A stretch of DNA of 64,000 bases from Sympetrum striolatum. Taxonomy: Eukaryota > Arthropoda > Insecta > Odonata > Libellulidae. This document shows positions 25,401 to 40,900 of this stretch, one piece after another. The stretch's first letter is position 1. Each line of letters starts with the position of its first letter. The stretch is from NCBI GenBank assembly GCA_947579665.1, contig OX388350.1:1860001-1924000 (forward strand). Reading direction: 5' to 3'. Both the position numbers and the translations under genes were made by a program. Under the pieces are notes generated by a model, which ran no database searches, was not told the DNA's origin, and saw nothing but the letters and a program-made list of their open reading frames with translations.

Positions 25401-28400
25401 AGAGGGCAATGGAAATTCCTTTTTCTTCATCCATACCAAAAATAAATGAAAAAGAATCCATCATATGGTGAAAAGGAATTAGTACCCTTAACATAAGTAA
25501 TTATATATTTAGCGCACCATTAGAGAAAGTGTTTACCTCTAAAAGTAGCTTATGTCCGGAGAAAGAAACAGAGGATCTATTTACATAAATAGAGAGGGGA
25601 GGGGTGCCTCTGCCTTAATTTTAATTGATAATGCTGATGGAGAAACGCTTATTAAATCTGTCCATTTCCATGGGAGAGCCAAAAGTAACGGCTCGTGCCT
25701 GCAATTATTTCGGAAACAGGACAGGAAACAAATGTTCCAAGTAGTTGATGCAGAAATTCGGGAATCAACAGTTAGAACTATTTCAGGCTCAACTATTCTC
25801 AAACTGAAGCTTCCGCTTTGCGATATTCTCTTGTCTGACGACGCATTTGAAATCCGATTCGCCGAGTGCTTCTTAAAAATAGAATTTCGTCTCCATTTTC
25901 TTACGATTAAATTTACAGTGTGTTCTCCTTCGCTTGGACGTCATAGATATGAGTAGTTACGAGTCGAATATATTTTTCTCTATTTAAACTATGAAATTAT
26001 TTATAATTAAGCTTTCCAGCATTAACCACATATAGCTTCTGAATAACGTACGTTTCGGAAAAAACTTAGATTTGCATACGCTGAATAATTTTTAGGGTTA
26101 TCCAACAAAAAATATGAATTAAATCAAGATTAGCTAGTTTATTTCAATGTTTAGGGAATTACACCGTATTCAAGTAGGAAATAATCTAATGAGCTTACAT
26201 TGTATGTGGATACTCTTTTTCTTCCATCAAATCTCAATGTTAATCGAAATAAAATCGAATGAAGAAGCAACTCAGCCATTTTGCAAGTATCTCATTGTGG
26301 AGACGGATGGACAGAGAGGAGAAGGAGCATCTTACAAAACACTTTGAACACCCAACCTTGAAAGTTTAAAATGTATTTCAAACGCTAATATATGATTACC
26401 GGAAAACTTTCTTTGTCTTGTATGATAGTATGTTCAGTCTTCTTTACATTTGCATCACCTTTGTCAAAAAATAAATTACAAAGAGTGTTCAATGTGTTCC
26501 TGGAAGATGCTCCTTGCCCTATTCTCACGTCTCACTATCAGTTCGTCAACACTTTTCATAATAAAATACTTGCGAAAATGCTGAGCGGCAAATTCGCTCA
26601 CTTTCATTTCAGTTTTTAATTAATCCTGTGACGCTTGATTAACATTTTGAGCCGATCCTTGAGTAGTCTCCGATTCAGATACTAATTATTGTGAATACGT
26701 CAAACGTAATATGGCATTTGCTGCTACTGTTATGCGGAAGTTGATGTCCGTGAGTGTACTACGCCATGCTGTGTAACATAGTGACGGTGAGGTGTGCACC
26801 CAAGTCCGATTCCCTGATTCAGAATCGTATTCTGTCTGTCGTCAGACATGTGTGATGATACAAATTCTGAAAGGAGTGCACTTCCTGCTCTGGGTTCAAC
26901 GAGTGTCCATCGCTTAAACTCCGAAATCGTACTTCAACAATGTCGATATGCTTTTCATCGTTTCCTTATTGCTGATCGTTTCGCCGTTTCGTTCGAGAAG
27001 TGGGGGAAAAGGGGCCACAGAGGGACTGTTGCCGAAAATTCAGACTCGTGAATTGGGCTGCGGTGACCGGAACGCTTTCCTCTTGGGGATGACGCTCTCG
27101 GGAATTTGGGCCTTTGAAGCCATCGACGGGGAAAACGGGTCAACCGTTAGTTTCGGCTTTTCATGGTCGACGAATCCCTCCATCGCACCTCGTAATTTTG
27201 CCTGCATGTGAGGGTGCGTATATATATATATGTATATATATAAATTCAAACATAAAATGACAACTGAGTTTAAGAAATCTTGAGTTGATCAATACGTGAG
27301 AGAGACGTGCTTTACAGCTCATTGAGATGAAATGTTTTTCCCTTATCCTCCGGCGATGTCCGGCCTACTTCCTAAAATTAAGGTCTAGCAAAGACACTGT
27401 CCTCGTTTTGTATATATCTTGTACTGTTTGAAAGAAATATAACAAAGAATACAGTGTTGTATGAAAAAACTTTAAATTATATCTCTTTCGTTCCTTAGTA
27501 CATACTACTTCACGCATTTGGAGAAACTAAATAATTCTAAACAGTGTAGTTCCACTGAAATTATGTTGATGTTGTTTAATAATAGCGGAAACATTCGACA
27601 GACTTATTTATTAAATATATAAACAAACCGTAACTTAAGTAATGGGCTCCGTCATATATATTCTACAATTAAATATCTAGGTCATTATTATATTAGTATA
27701 TATTATTATAGGAATATATTTACCTTGCCTTTATCCATCAACCAATTGAATTTATGAGTGTGGTATGCGTAAAATCACCAAGTACTTTTGAAAATCTCGA
27801 TTTATATTTTTCTTAGAGCTGAATTTAATTAATCATTACGTATTTCTCTCCTATATTCGTGCACAATACCGAATTTCAGGATATATTTTTGAGTTTGTGA
27901 GTCATTAAAATGCCTAGTGTTTAGCTAGATAGTTTATCCTTCAAAGTCACCTTCTAAACACAATAGGCAGGTCGAAACAAAATATAAATATTAACAAGTT
28001 GAACTTTGAAGGGAAGGACATCGAGAGTCAATGAAATAACTTGTTTTGGTTTAATTTGACCTTTTCTCGATCAAAGCAGCACTTTTCCTTAGCGTAGATT
28101 TCAGGTTGGTCAGCGTTGATGCAGCCATTGAAGTCTCTCGGTTAGGATTCTCTCCCGGAGATGGTAATAAAACGTCTTCATTTGGGCGAGACTAAAAGTC
28201 TCCTTTTCTATCTAACTCACAAAGAGGAGATCAGATTACTGACGGAAAATTTTATAAAGTTCTTTCGAGACTTAGAAAGGGATTTGGTGATCACTCTCTC
28301 CGAGCTGCACGAGCTAAGTCAGTTTCAAATCACGGCTAATTCTTCTTTTCTCCACAAATACATTTGCTCAATGAAAATGCTTCGCAATTCTGATTTAAAG

Positions 28401-31400
28401 GTCATGAAGTTCAACGAAGAGCATAATTTCGAAAGAACTGAGTAACATACCACACTGTTGGCCTTAACTAAATCATACCTATCTAAAGATATGGAAAATT
28501 AATTATAATCTTAATCGATGGTTCTAATATTACATCAATTGACGTTCTAATAACAAGTAATTCAAATGGTTTCTTATGATATTGTTCTAAAATAAGCGAT
28601 ATTGAGACGTTTTTATTATGTTCTTCACTAGATTTGATGAGTGAAGACCGCGATTTAAATACTCGAATTCCGATCTGGAAAAAGATTTTTATCATTCTGT
28701 CGTCCCAAAAATTCGGAAGAAGGTTCCCGAATACGAAATTTTCTGTCACATGATTGCTTTGAAGGTAGCTCATGGAATTTGAATGTCTTAATAGCAGGTC
28801 CATGTGGTTCGGTGAAACGTCATTTAATTCGTTGGAATGGAGTAAGGATGGACTGCAGTCAATAGGTGTAATATTGACATGTGTTTTGCAGATGAAATGA
28901 TTTTATTCGCAAAGGATTCAGAGGCATGAAAGAGGTGCGAACGGAATAGCAGGTCTCGTAAAGGTTCAGTTTAATTCGTTTACCGACTCAGAGAAGATAC
29001 TAACAAGCTTATCAAAATGAGAATAAGTTTACGGATGCGAAGGAAGAACAAAATTATAATGGAACGCACTTGCAGTAGTAATACGAACATCTAAATGCGT
29101 GGAATCGTAAGAACATGATTCTTAAAATGTGAGATACGGAAGTGTTTCCCCATATCGAAATCGCTTACGTATCGGATTCCCAGCCCAAACGAAACGGCGG
29201 TATCAGCGAATTCAATCGCAATTATATCACTGTACGTAGATTTTCCTGATTCGTAATTCTAGTGATATAAACAAATTACTTTCCTATAAATTTGAGTTGA
29301 TCTTATTACTCTAGTTATACCGACCGCCGCCCGATGCCTAAGTGTAAAATAACATGTTTTGCTTTTACGCCAAATTATATAAGTACACATGAACAGAAGT
29401 CGGTTTATTCCAATAAAGATGAAGAGTTATTTTTTCGGAAAAAAATGAAATATCGGTCGAGAAAAAATATTGGAAACATAAAAATGTCTTCGGGGACTCT
29501 GTGACAAAATACTAGTTAACTGTTGTGCCATCTTTGTTTCTTCGCGGAACTAATTTCCAAAGTAATCTATTGAAACGAACGAGGAATTAAGGCTTGACTT
29601 CAACAAATTGGACAAGACAACGACCAAAATGTGAAAATTTTACAAAATGTATGAACAAAATTGACGTGAGTTCAAGACACCTTTTCAAATGATACCTTAG
29701 AAAACTCCCGAAAAAATCTATCGAATAAAGCTCGATGCGGTGGTCTTCCGGGGAAAATTTTACATTCAATTAATAATTGTATTTTACATAAAACTGATTT
29801 TAAGTATTAGTTATGAATAATTAACAGAATACTAATTACGTATAATTAATGAAAAGGCCTCCATGTTGGATCGTGTTGAACAAGGAATGGGTTATAAAAT
29901 AGAATAGGCTTATTATCGGTAGAATATCAACATTAAATGTCAACCGAAGAATATATGAATTCCTTAGTCCTCAAAGATTAGTAAAATTTATCAAAAGACT
30001 TGTGCACGCTAAATCACAGATTCTTAACATATCTATCGCTGATCCTTCACACCAGTAACGGGAAAACATCGACTTAAAATCATTTTCTACTTTCTTTTCT
30101 GATTACTTCTATTGTTGATATCCTAAATTCTTCTTCTTCTCTCAATTAATTAACCAATTTTTAATGAATATGTAACGAACTGTGGTTTAATATCAATTAG
30201 CGCAATCTGGTTATGGAAGAATTAACTTCTACAATGAGATTGGGTGCAAAGCATTGAAAACATGTCCATGTCGCTAATCATCCTAAGTCATCATTTTCTT
30301 AATCATTTATCATCGCCATCGCCCCTAAATCTCGCACGCGATGATTTCTCAAGATTTATTGAGAGGAACTCTAAATCGTGATTCATTCTGAATCCCTTCG
30401 AATCCTCGTTTGGATGCAATTCCGTTTGGAGCCGAGCCTAAGTGGACGTATTTAGAAATCCCTGCTGTATGTTAATAATGTCTGTATCCCGACCACTCGT
30501 TCTATGTGATGCCCATTTTCCATTGAATGGCAATTTAATAGCTTTCACTTAAAAACGAAAAGGTTCAATTTCATATGCGTGGTGGAAGCGTGGACCAGGA
30601 AAGAAGAATCTCCAAAATGACACTTTTCTGTTTCACTTGGACGCTTCGTTCGCGATTTAGCAATCGATTTTGGGAATATGCGGTCCAAATGTGAGCAGCA
30701 TTCAGAAAGTTCTTAGAGTCAAGCTGAGACAATCTAGCACCCCTCGGATCACAAAGATCACCTACGAGCCAATTCGTCTACACTCGGTGAATGTTTTTCA
30801 TTACATTATTGATAATTACTGGAACTAAAAGTAAACGTACGTTCAAGTAACAACCGAAATAATTTTAAATTGGCATTACTCCACCAATCAAAATAAAATA
30901 TGAATAAATCTGAAAACACATTTCGTTATTTTTTGTCTTATAATGTGCCCAAGAATAAATATTACTCTGATGTTTTCCAACTACATCTAGATGACATTCC
31001 TGCAGCCATACATTGATTAATGGATTTTTTTAATATTTATTTCACCAATGGATAGAGAAAATGTATCTTTCATTTACTCTAGTGTCCGTCTTGCTCGTGG
31101 CTGTGGTGATACTTTCTGAGGTGATGACATTAGTCTATTGTACGCCAAGTGTTACTCAAGGGTCATCGCTCCGGCCTTAAGAGGACATTCTCCACTCATA
31201 ATATTTGGGCTCAGCGAAGAAAGCAAGCAAGGAAAAACAACACTTCACGACTTATCTTGTCGCTTCATTCCCTCTCCAAAGCTTTGGGTAACTCATGGTT
31301 GAGGATGGTTTAAGATCCAACCAACTCGATCTAGATAAGTGATGACTTTGCAGACTAAATACTTAGTACCATTGGTCGTATTACTAAATAGAAATAGACC

Positions 31401-34400
31401 AATACAATTGATGTCGTTGATACTTATCCGATAAACAGCGGAAGATACAAAAAAACTAAACTTTGCCAATTTTCAAGTTTAATTTATGCCAGCTTTGCGT
31501 CAGGAGCAACGACGAATGCCGAGACGACATTCAAATATAATAAGAAACATGCCCGTAATATGACCAAAAGAAAATATTTAGAAAGAGATCATGGATAGTG
31601 TTGTAAAAGTGTTGGAACGGAGAAAATGAAATCATATGACACTTGAATTGAAGGAGAAACCTCGCATTCCTGGAGGACAGAGTGAATGAGAGTGTGTAAT
31701 TCGGTTTAATATTCCGTGAGATCTCCGCATCAACAGCGGCACTGATATGACATTGGCATATCTTGCGGTAATTGGGACGTCCGCCTACTTGCGACACGTC
31801 CTTGGCAAGAACAATACCAATTGAGATGCTTTCTCTCGACCTCAATTCACACCAATGCACACTCTATTGGAAAAGAAATTCACTTCCAGCTAATACCTTT
31901 TAGCCAATTGCTTAGTCTCTATCACGTTTTTGATATATAAAGAAGAAATTTTACAATTTTGGGTGTATGAACGTGATCATTAATGCCTGCTTAATACTGT
32001 TTAGTTATACTTTATGGAATTTTTAAATTCCGCTTTTGATTCAAAGGGCATAGAGCATTTGCTGACTTGAATCGATAACAGACATTCGGACTCCCCGAGG
32101 CGGAAAGTTTCTGACGGCCCCAACCACACCCTCATGATGGACAGGTGCTAAGAGTTTTCAGGGCCATAATCATTTTATACTATCACTAGATATTTTCTGT
32201 TTTTAATATTTACCTGTCAATTTCGCCTCAAACACTTCCTAATCTTAACTTATTTAGGAAATCTTACTCTTAGATAATATTGAATTCTGTAGGGTTCAAT
32301 TGATGAGAACCACTTGATTTCTTTCCCCAAGCTTCTTATAATTATAGTTTTTTTCATGCATTTGTAAATTAAGTTTTTGAAAAGGTTACCTTTCTTATCT
32401 AATAAATATAGAGCTTATTTTGTACTTAGTGAAGTTCCTTATTTTTCTTGATACTTCCCTAAGAGAGAAGAGACTTGATAGTCTCAATCTCGCCCTGAAT
32501 AAAGCCATTTATTATTATTATAAGTGATGCCTGATTTTGCTGGAGGATTCGAATAGGTGTAGTTTCACTATTTCAAGCTGCATTATAGCACCCTCCTCTA
32601 GCGTTTACCCTGAGGAGGCTAACTCACATGCCTACCCTCACTTAATCATAATTATTTCGCACTTCTATTTTTCCCATGAGGCTGAGCTTCAAAATCTGTT
32701 TTTCATCGTGTGTCTCCCTCTAGACAATGGAACCATCGCACTTAAACTCTAATCGTGAAAAATAAGAAAGGGAAATACACAAAGAATCTTATTCGTAACA
32801 CGGAGGAAGTACTTTTGAGATTCTTTTCGCGGAATATTCGATAAAATAAAGGGATATTTAGAGAAATTCTGCTGTTTTGAGGAAGTCTCATACTGAGGAC
32901 CAAAGGCAGTCGTTGAAGTTGCCGATCATTAGAATGGAAGATGGAAATCCCCGTTTTGAAAGCATTGGAGTTTAAATATTATGATATTCCATCAGAAGAG
33001 AATACCCTGAAAGAAAAGATGTGCATAAACAATAAATATTTTTATAGTTTATAGCGTAAATATATCAATCAGTTATTTTATAAACTATTATTATTAGTAA
33101 CAGTTATTATAGTTCATAGTTATTAGTTAAATCTTAGTGAGCGAAGAAATGAAATCATAGACTAATAGGGGGGATCTTCTCTTGATATCTTAACATTTTT
33201 TGTCTCATTCACGACAAATTCATGTTGAAATGAGCCAAGTACAGCACACGTAGAATCTCTCTGTCTACCGCGAATTTAGGAAGTCATGTAAGAATCAAAA
33301 TTTGAAAGTAGTTCTTTGTAATTCAGTGATGGGTCAACGTAAATATAAAATTGTCGGCTACTCAAATTAAGAGATAAAAAGTCACCCTTCAATTATCCTG
33401 GACATATTTAATCCTGAGAGAACTGCTAAACAACGGTCATCATGACGACGAAACTGTCCATTCACAACGGTCAGGTCCCGTTTTCAACACATGGAATTCC
33501 TTTACAACCTTCGAACCGTACTGTACGTTTAATTTGTTTCATGTATAAGTGAAATATCAAAATGGCGCTAATTTACGCTTCCATCACGCAATGTTTGACT
33601 ATGGTAGTAAGAAAGGTCAAAAAACTTTCTTTCATTTCGTGCCATTTCGGAAGTTTTTGGGACCATTATGAAGCTATGGATGTTAACCTAAACTTTCTCC
33701 GTCTTCCTCTCCTTCATCGCATTCTCTTCTCACGCCATTTTAGTCATGCTTCTTCTCTCTAATTTATTATATGTAAGGAATCTGAAATACAACTTTCGTA
33801 CTTCTAACGCCGACTCTCTCTCATTCATCGCCTTTCTCTCGTTTCGGAAACACATGCTTTCGCTTAATCCGATTGGAGTGAGTCCCATTCATATACTCAA
33901 AGAGGAGTGATTCTTGCCCGACATGGATGATTTATGGGATTGCCTCGAGGAAGGATAGCTGTTCTGCCTTAGTTGTCTGTGGCCAAAATTTCATTAGGCC
34001 TCCACTTATTAAAATTTATCATATTAAGTCGAAAAAATACCCGTAAGTGAGAGGTGAAGAACACTTTTATTTAACTTAGGCAATGATGCGATACTTTTGG
34101 AACGTAGAGGAGAGGCTTGGATGGAGTGCGAGATGTCGCAGCGAGTTGCTGGTCGCTTTCTCTAGCGACAGAACCGCTAATTTGACAATTATGGCCCCAA
34201 ACAAAACTCATTTTAGTACCCAATTCCGTTCTCCGCACAATAGGCACGTCCTATCCTCTAGAAGATATTCAAACAGCTTTTCGGGAGAACCTTTCCATGT
34301 TGATTCGGATAAACATCGAACTTTATTCATTAGATGGAATTACTCCGATTAATGTCACAAATTAATGTTGACGAAAAACACCAACCATTAGATTCGACAT

Positions 34401-34946
34401 AAGGTAAGGTGAATGTCTCAGTAGTAAAGAAATAAGTTATGAATGAGATATCCAGGATGAAGCAAAATAAACAACTTTCCTTCAGCTGTTTTCTCTCTCC
34501 TTACGTCATCGCTTTCTCTTCGGATACTTTTTCAACAGAGTTTCCTCTCTCTTCACATCCCTTAAAACGTCGACCGCTTCAACACTAACTAATAAACAGC
34601 AATATCTCTCATAGTCCTGGTTCTGGAAATATCCAGACTGTTTGAAACTGAAATAGTTGAGGAAATAAATACAAAATTATAATTGGTTCGAATGAATCTT
34701 CCTGATTGCCTATTAATATCTTCAAATGTCTTTGCTAGAAAGATTTGTTAAATTCATGTTTTTTTTTAAATCCATCTCTAACCTCTCGAATAGCAATATC
34801 GGTATCTATATTTTTTTACTTTCTCCATATACGAAGTATAGAGAAAGTATTGTTTTCATGAAAAAATTCGACTTCGAGATTTCAACGGAAATACATGTTT
34901 TGGGGTCCCTAGAACACGTTTTGACTATTTTCGGAATGATGTCTGT

Positions 34947-34991
<45 letters not shown>

Positions 34992-37900
34992 TGTATGTGT
35001 GTGTGTGTTAGTGGGCGCTCTTTCGTGGAAACTATTGGTCGTATTAATACCAAACTTCGTATATAGTACTGTGGTACGTGCTGTCAGAGTTGATTAGTTT
35101 TTGGAGTAAATCGGTTAACCGGAAGTCGAGCTTCATTCATTATAGCTCATTTCCGGTTTTCTAAATATCTCCATAAATATGATATATACGTGCATTGTAT
35201 TACTTATAAAAGTTTTAGATAATGTAATTTACTATAACTTTTGTATTTAACATATTTTTGTATCACCGGTTGATTAGGAGTTATTCGTGAAATACCGATG
35301 AACCGGAAGTAGCCGTTATGTACTTTGTGGGCACTCTAACTTAAAAACGATGCATTATATCAACACCAAATTTCATAAATGGTACTTTATTTAGTTTCTT
35401 AAGAGTTGATTAGTTTTTGGAGTAAATCGGTTAACCGGAAGTCGAGCTTTATTCTTCAAAGCTCATTTCCGGTTTTCAAAATATCTCCATAAATATGATA
35501 TTTAGGTATATATTATTATGAATAAAAGTTTTAGAAAATAATTTTCCTATAACTTTTGGTTGAAACGTATTTTTGTATCACTGATTGTGTAGGAGTTATT
35601 CATGAAATACTGATAAACCGGAAGTTGCTGATTATGTACTTTGTGGGCGCTCTAAGCTCTATGGGCGAAATGCCAATTTCATCGTTTTTCATCGATCATG
35701 TCCAATAAAACATAATTATTTATGTTTTGGCGTCAAAGATAATATATATATATATATATATATTAATCACTCATATTCCAAGTTTAGATGGAATATAGAG
35801 TTCGAAATTACTGCGGTAGATAAATATTTACATCTTATATATATGGAGAAAGTCATGTGCTGGCCACATCAGATTTTTGCTATTTATTTCCATACATATA
35901 TTTGCTGTAACGAACTGTATTTTTGCGTGTACGCATTACGCATAGAATGTGATTCACTATTGAGATCAACTTCCATGGTATATTTTGACGGGGTTTCAAC
36001 TATTCATTCTTAAAAACATGTAACTGAGTAAATTCGAGTATAAGAAAATAAGCTGTTTCAGCATAAAAAATGACAACTCGGCATAAACACGAGTATATGC
36101 GATAATTTGGTTACTACCACTTTAATAAACAAAATTGGTTAAACTATTGATTATGGATGATTCTGTAGACCACTTCGAAATCTAAAACTAATCCATTTAC
36201 TGAATTGCGTTTCATTTTGCTGAATTTTAATCTGATTATTCGACAGACAGCGGTGCTGACGGTTGCCCTGCTGCCCCTGCGAGTGTGCATAATCGCAGTT
36301 CTGCTGGTGGTGGCGTGGTGCATAGCGGTCATCGGGTTGGCGGGAATCAAAGAGGAGGATCTACAGAAGAGGCCACTAACAGGATGGAGGAGGTTGGCTC
36401 TCAATCCAAACACGCAAACAAGTACTTTGTATATTACAATGGGTTCATAACCAGAATTCACACCATTGCATATTGCTTTACCTTTCAAAAGAATTATTCA
36501 AATTTTCGCAAATGGATTGTCGTTATAGAAAAGCTGCGAGCGTAGCTTATTTTCGTAAATATGAATATTTTCGTTTAGTTATGGGTAGGGATTGCAATAT
36601 CGGACCAAAATGTCAATACCGGTATTCGGTATTTTTAGATCTTAATACCGGAATACCGGTTTTAATACCGGTAGTAGGAATTTTAGAAAAAGAAAGAAAA
36701 CACAGGTGTTTCTTTGTTTTATTTGCCTGTTTTATTAGAGAGAGTAAATATCACAAAAAATTATTTGTAACTTATAAATTATAACAGTATATAAATAATC
36801 ACAAAAAAGTCGGAAACGTTCTTTCAGCATCTACGCTGGTTGGTGGTACTGTTAGCAATGCGCGATGTACTTTTTCCGATTATTTAGCTCTAAATCCCTC
36901 ATCTTTAAATAAATTGATTTCTCGTCGGATGGTTTTGCATATATATGATTTCTGCATTGTATTTTGGTTTGTTGAATTTTTTTTAGATATCGCCAATTCT
37001 AATTTTTGTTCAAGAGACAATTCCTTTTCACTATCTACAATAGTGTCATCATCATCTTCGATAACTGTACGGAATTCTTCTGAATGTGAATAGGTTTGTA
37101 GGTAAAATGTTTTAAGAAAATTTACTATAAACTTGGTCAAATTTGATTTGGTTAGTCTCTTTTCTTTTTTTTTCATTTTCACTTTTAATATAATTATAAT
37201 TATGTAAATACCGTAAAACATTTTCTATTTCGGTATGCCTTTCTTCTGTGCGATTTTTCAATGTAATATATAACTCTTCAGATTGTGATGTGTGCTGTTC
37301 TTTAAGTGACAGCATCATCAAATGTATTGTTGCATTGGCTGTTAATAAATTAGAATCTCTCCTACATAATGCCTCCACAGCCAGTTTTATTGGAAGTAGT
37401 GCTGATACAGTTCTGGATGTTAAATCAAATTCACAATCGGAAAAATTAATTTGCACGTTTAAGTCTATTATTGCTTTTTGGATTGGATTTTTCAGTTTCA
37501 AAAACCGTTCCATCATTAGGAGTAAACTGTTACAACGTGTTTTAGAATCTAATATTAACATATGTTCTGTTTTATTTTCAGTTAGTGTATATTTTTGTAA
37601 TATAGCATTTTTTGTAGGGGAATATTTAAATATTTTAACAATTTTTCGATCTTTATTAATTATAGGAAGCAATTCTTGACGAGTTAACATTTCATCCTCA
37701 TTAGCAATATCTTCTTCAACATTTACATTGTCATTATCTTCATTGTCAGTAATACTCTCTTCAAGGTCGGAATCAGAAGTTTCTATATCCATAGTATTTG
37801 GGTTATTCTGTTCTTTATTTTTTTGGTATAGTACATCTATTGCTCCTTATTGAATTCCATGAGCATAGCACAATTGCTGACTTGCACCAATCAACTTTCC

Positions 37901-40900
37901 AACTTTTTTCATAACCGTTACTCCATCAGTCGTTATGGATACAATATCTTCTTTCAGCAATATTCCATGTTTCCCGTAATTTAGATTTAAGAGTTTCCAC
38001 ACATTTTCGGTTGGTGTATTTCCCGAGACATGTGTAAGTCCTATATTCCAAATTTTTTTTTCTGAATGAATATTTATATTTAAATAAAGTCTATTTCTTA
38101 AACTTGTCCATTCATCAATTGCAATACTAAAATTTTCACCATTTACTTTTATTTGTATTTGCTTATGTTTCAAAGAATTGCGAACACCGTTACTGTAGTT
38201 TATAACAGTTCATATAATAGTATTAATCGATGTTGGTAGATTTTTAAAACCCCTGGCGGATAGTGACTTTCTTAATTCAGTAGAAGTGCAAAACACTCGA
38301 AATGGCAAACCATCTATTGCGGTCATTTTACTCATAATTTCATCCAAATTATCTTTTTTTCAAAATAATTTAAAATCCCCGATGGCTTAGGCATAGAAAC
38401 TGTTCTTAAATTTGTATGTTAATCGCTATTAGATTCTTTCCTCTTTAACAAATTTGTATCATGTTTCGTTTTTAAATGTGTATGGAGTTCGCTTGTACTT
38501 CCTCCATTCACTTTAATAAATCTTAAAAATTTTCTGCATTGTGCCCCCATATTATTTTCATCATGCAAATAATGAAACAAAAACGAAGTATTATCAACAG
38601 ACTTTTTATGTTCTTTAAAGTCATTCTTATTCATTATCATGGGTATGTAATAAATCTGAAAAATATTTTGAATTTGTATTCACAGTTTCGCCCGTTAGGG
38701 AGACATAAAAATAAGAACGTATACTATTTCGCTATGTTGGCTACACCTGAACATATAGTGGAGACAATTTAAAATATTTCTAGCAAATACCGAAAAAACC
38801 GGTATTTAAACTTGTGAATACCGATATTACAAAATTGAAAAAATTGCTCTAATACCGGTATTCGGTATCCCGGTATTGCAATCCCTAGTTATGGGTCTCT
38901 AACAATTTTCACTACAGCAATCACATTTTATTTTGTTTTTCCTCATGTAGTGTTTTATTTACCCTTGAGGAAAAAAAATGTCATCACTGCTGGAAAAGCG
39001 TTTCATAACTTGTTATTTTTTGTCTTCATGGCTCTACTCTCTAAGTATGTAACATGATTTCTGTAATTGTGGGATTGTGGAGGTAAAATTAGATCTAACG
39101 AATTGCGGTCCATAATCTCTTATCATACATCATCATTCATCCTGTAATATCGATATTGAAAAATGCAATCTCCAGGCCAGATTCGAAATCTTTTCTAGGC
39201 GCTGATAGGATGGATTTATCCACTAATGGCCGAACGATGAAACGTAAATATCATATTAATACAGCGACACGACTCATATTGATAAGCACGTTTTTGTTCA
39301 AGTCTTCAAGAATGGATTACTGCAAAAGCAACCTACGCCTAATTCTTGTAAAATCATTCACCTTTAATACGATTTATCTCTATCGTTACCATTTAATTTA
39401 TTGTCAGTATTACTCAGTGAATGCAATTTCGTCTACGGAAATATGTTTTATAACATATTGTCGCGCGTGTAATCTCCTTTTTTCGTTTCCTAGATTTTCC
39501 TGTATTAAATATTTGTAACTTACAACAAATGCTGTAATAACTTGGTTTGAAAGCAACTCCTACGTGGTTAAGTCTGATTCGGAGAACGTTTTAAACTCAA
39601 CTCATAAATGTGTCGGTCCACTAAAATTCGCTTCCATACTATCCATAGATCGCTGACGTCGTTGCTGTGCATGGTGGGCAAGACCACTTACCGCGTCGGA
39701 GGGATGAAGGTGAGCGTGAAGGGACGGCAGGCGTCGAGGGAAGAGGCGCCCATTCTGGTCATCGCACCACACTCAACTTTCCTCGATGCAGTCATCGTCT
39801 ACTTCACCGGATACCCTTCCATCATCGTTCGGAGAGAGAGCAGCCTCAACCCCTTCATTGGCAGTGAGTAATGACGGACTCCGTCTTAATTTTATCCGAT
39901 TGAATCCCAAATCCTATTGCACTAGACTCTCGCTAATCCGGCCCTCAATAATCTGGCCTTTCCGTAATCCGGCACCCTTCCCCGACTTAAAAGAGACCCA
40001 TGATAACGAGTGCAAGCGTGGGTGAGAAATTAGAAAAGGTGCAATTGCAGAGGAGGGTTATTTTTAAACCAGTAGACGCTGACTTTATTTATATATAATA
40101 CCGAAAACATATATTAATTCACCAAAACCTGAATGACTTCTCTTAAGAAAGTAATTAGTAATCTTCCGTTTACATACTGCATTATAGGTGCAAGCCTTAA
40201 CCTTAAATTAATTTGCCACCTAGTATCTGTTGAATGATCACACGATCTTTTATATTAAGTTCTACATTACCATAATCATCTTAGGCTATATATTGGAAGC
40301 ATGTATTTCTCTTTATGGCTGCGCACCGGAAACTCGGTCACGACGCTATGGTCTTTTACCCACTCTCAGTTATCCGGCACTCACGCTAATCCGGCACCTC
40401 TCTGTGCAAGGAATAGCTGGATTAGCGAGAATCTGGTTTATTTTATTCCATGCATTGCAATTTTAAGATATTCTCCTTTACTTGTCATATTTTGCTAGTA
40501 TTACCTATTCACTCTGGATGTCAATTGGGATTGTGAAATACTCAATTGCAACCCCACGAGGTAAATTTATCATTTATAGGTAGTACCAATGAGCTTTAAA
40601 ATGACCGCCTCTGACGTCTAATTTATAAACGATACGCGGTCCGTAGGCATCATTTGTCATGGGCTGCAAGAGGGTTTACATTTGTGATAATAATAAATAC
40701 TGTATTATTATTTCTGAGGGATCGTTCTTATAATTAAATATTTTTTAAGTCGCCCTCACAGACAAACGTGTCCAAACCATGATTAATGCCTCGCTGCTGG
40801 CACAGTAGCTCATACAGAACGGGAGACAAGCACGAAAATTGCTCGGATAAGGACTCGAGCCATGGATCTTCTGCATATCTATCCAGTCTCATAATATTAC

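Noticed and set aside
25552..25956. 134-codon open frame in LPCAT intron 1
   Set aside because: No recognisable motif, no splice support, and frames are also open on the other strand.
31531..31860. 109-codon minus frame
   Set aside because: No recognisable motif or splice context; likely chance.
34726..35097. 123-codon open frame
   Set aside because: Much of it is a translated GT microsatellite and repeat sequence.
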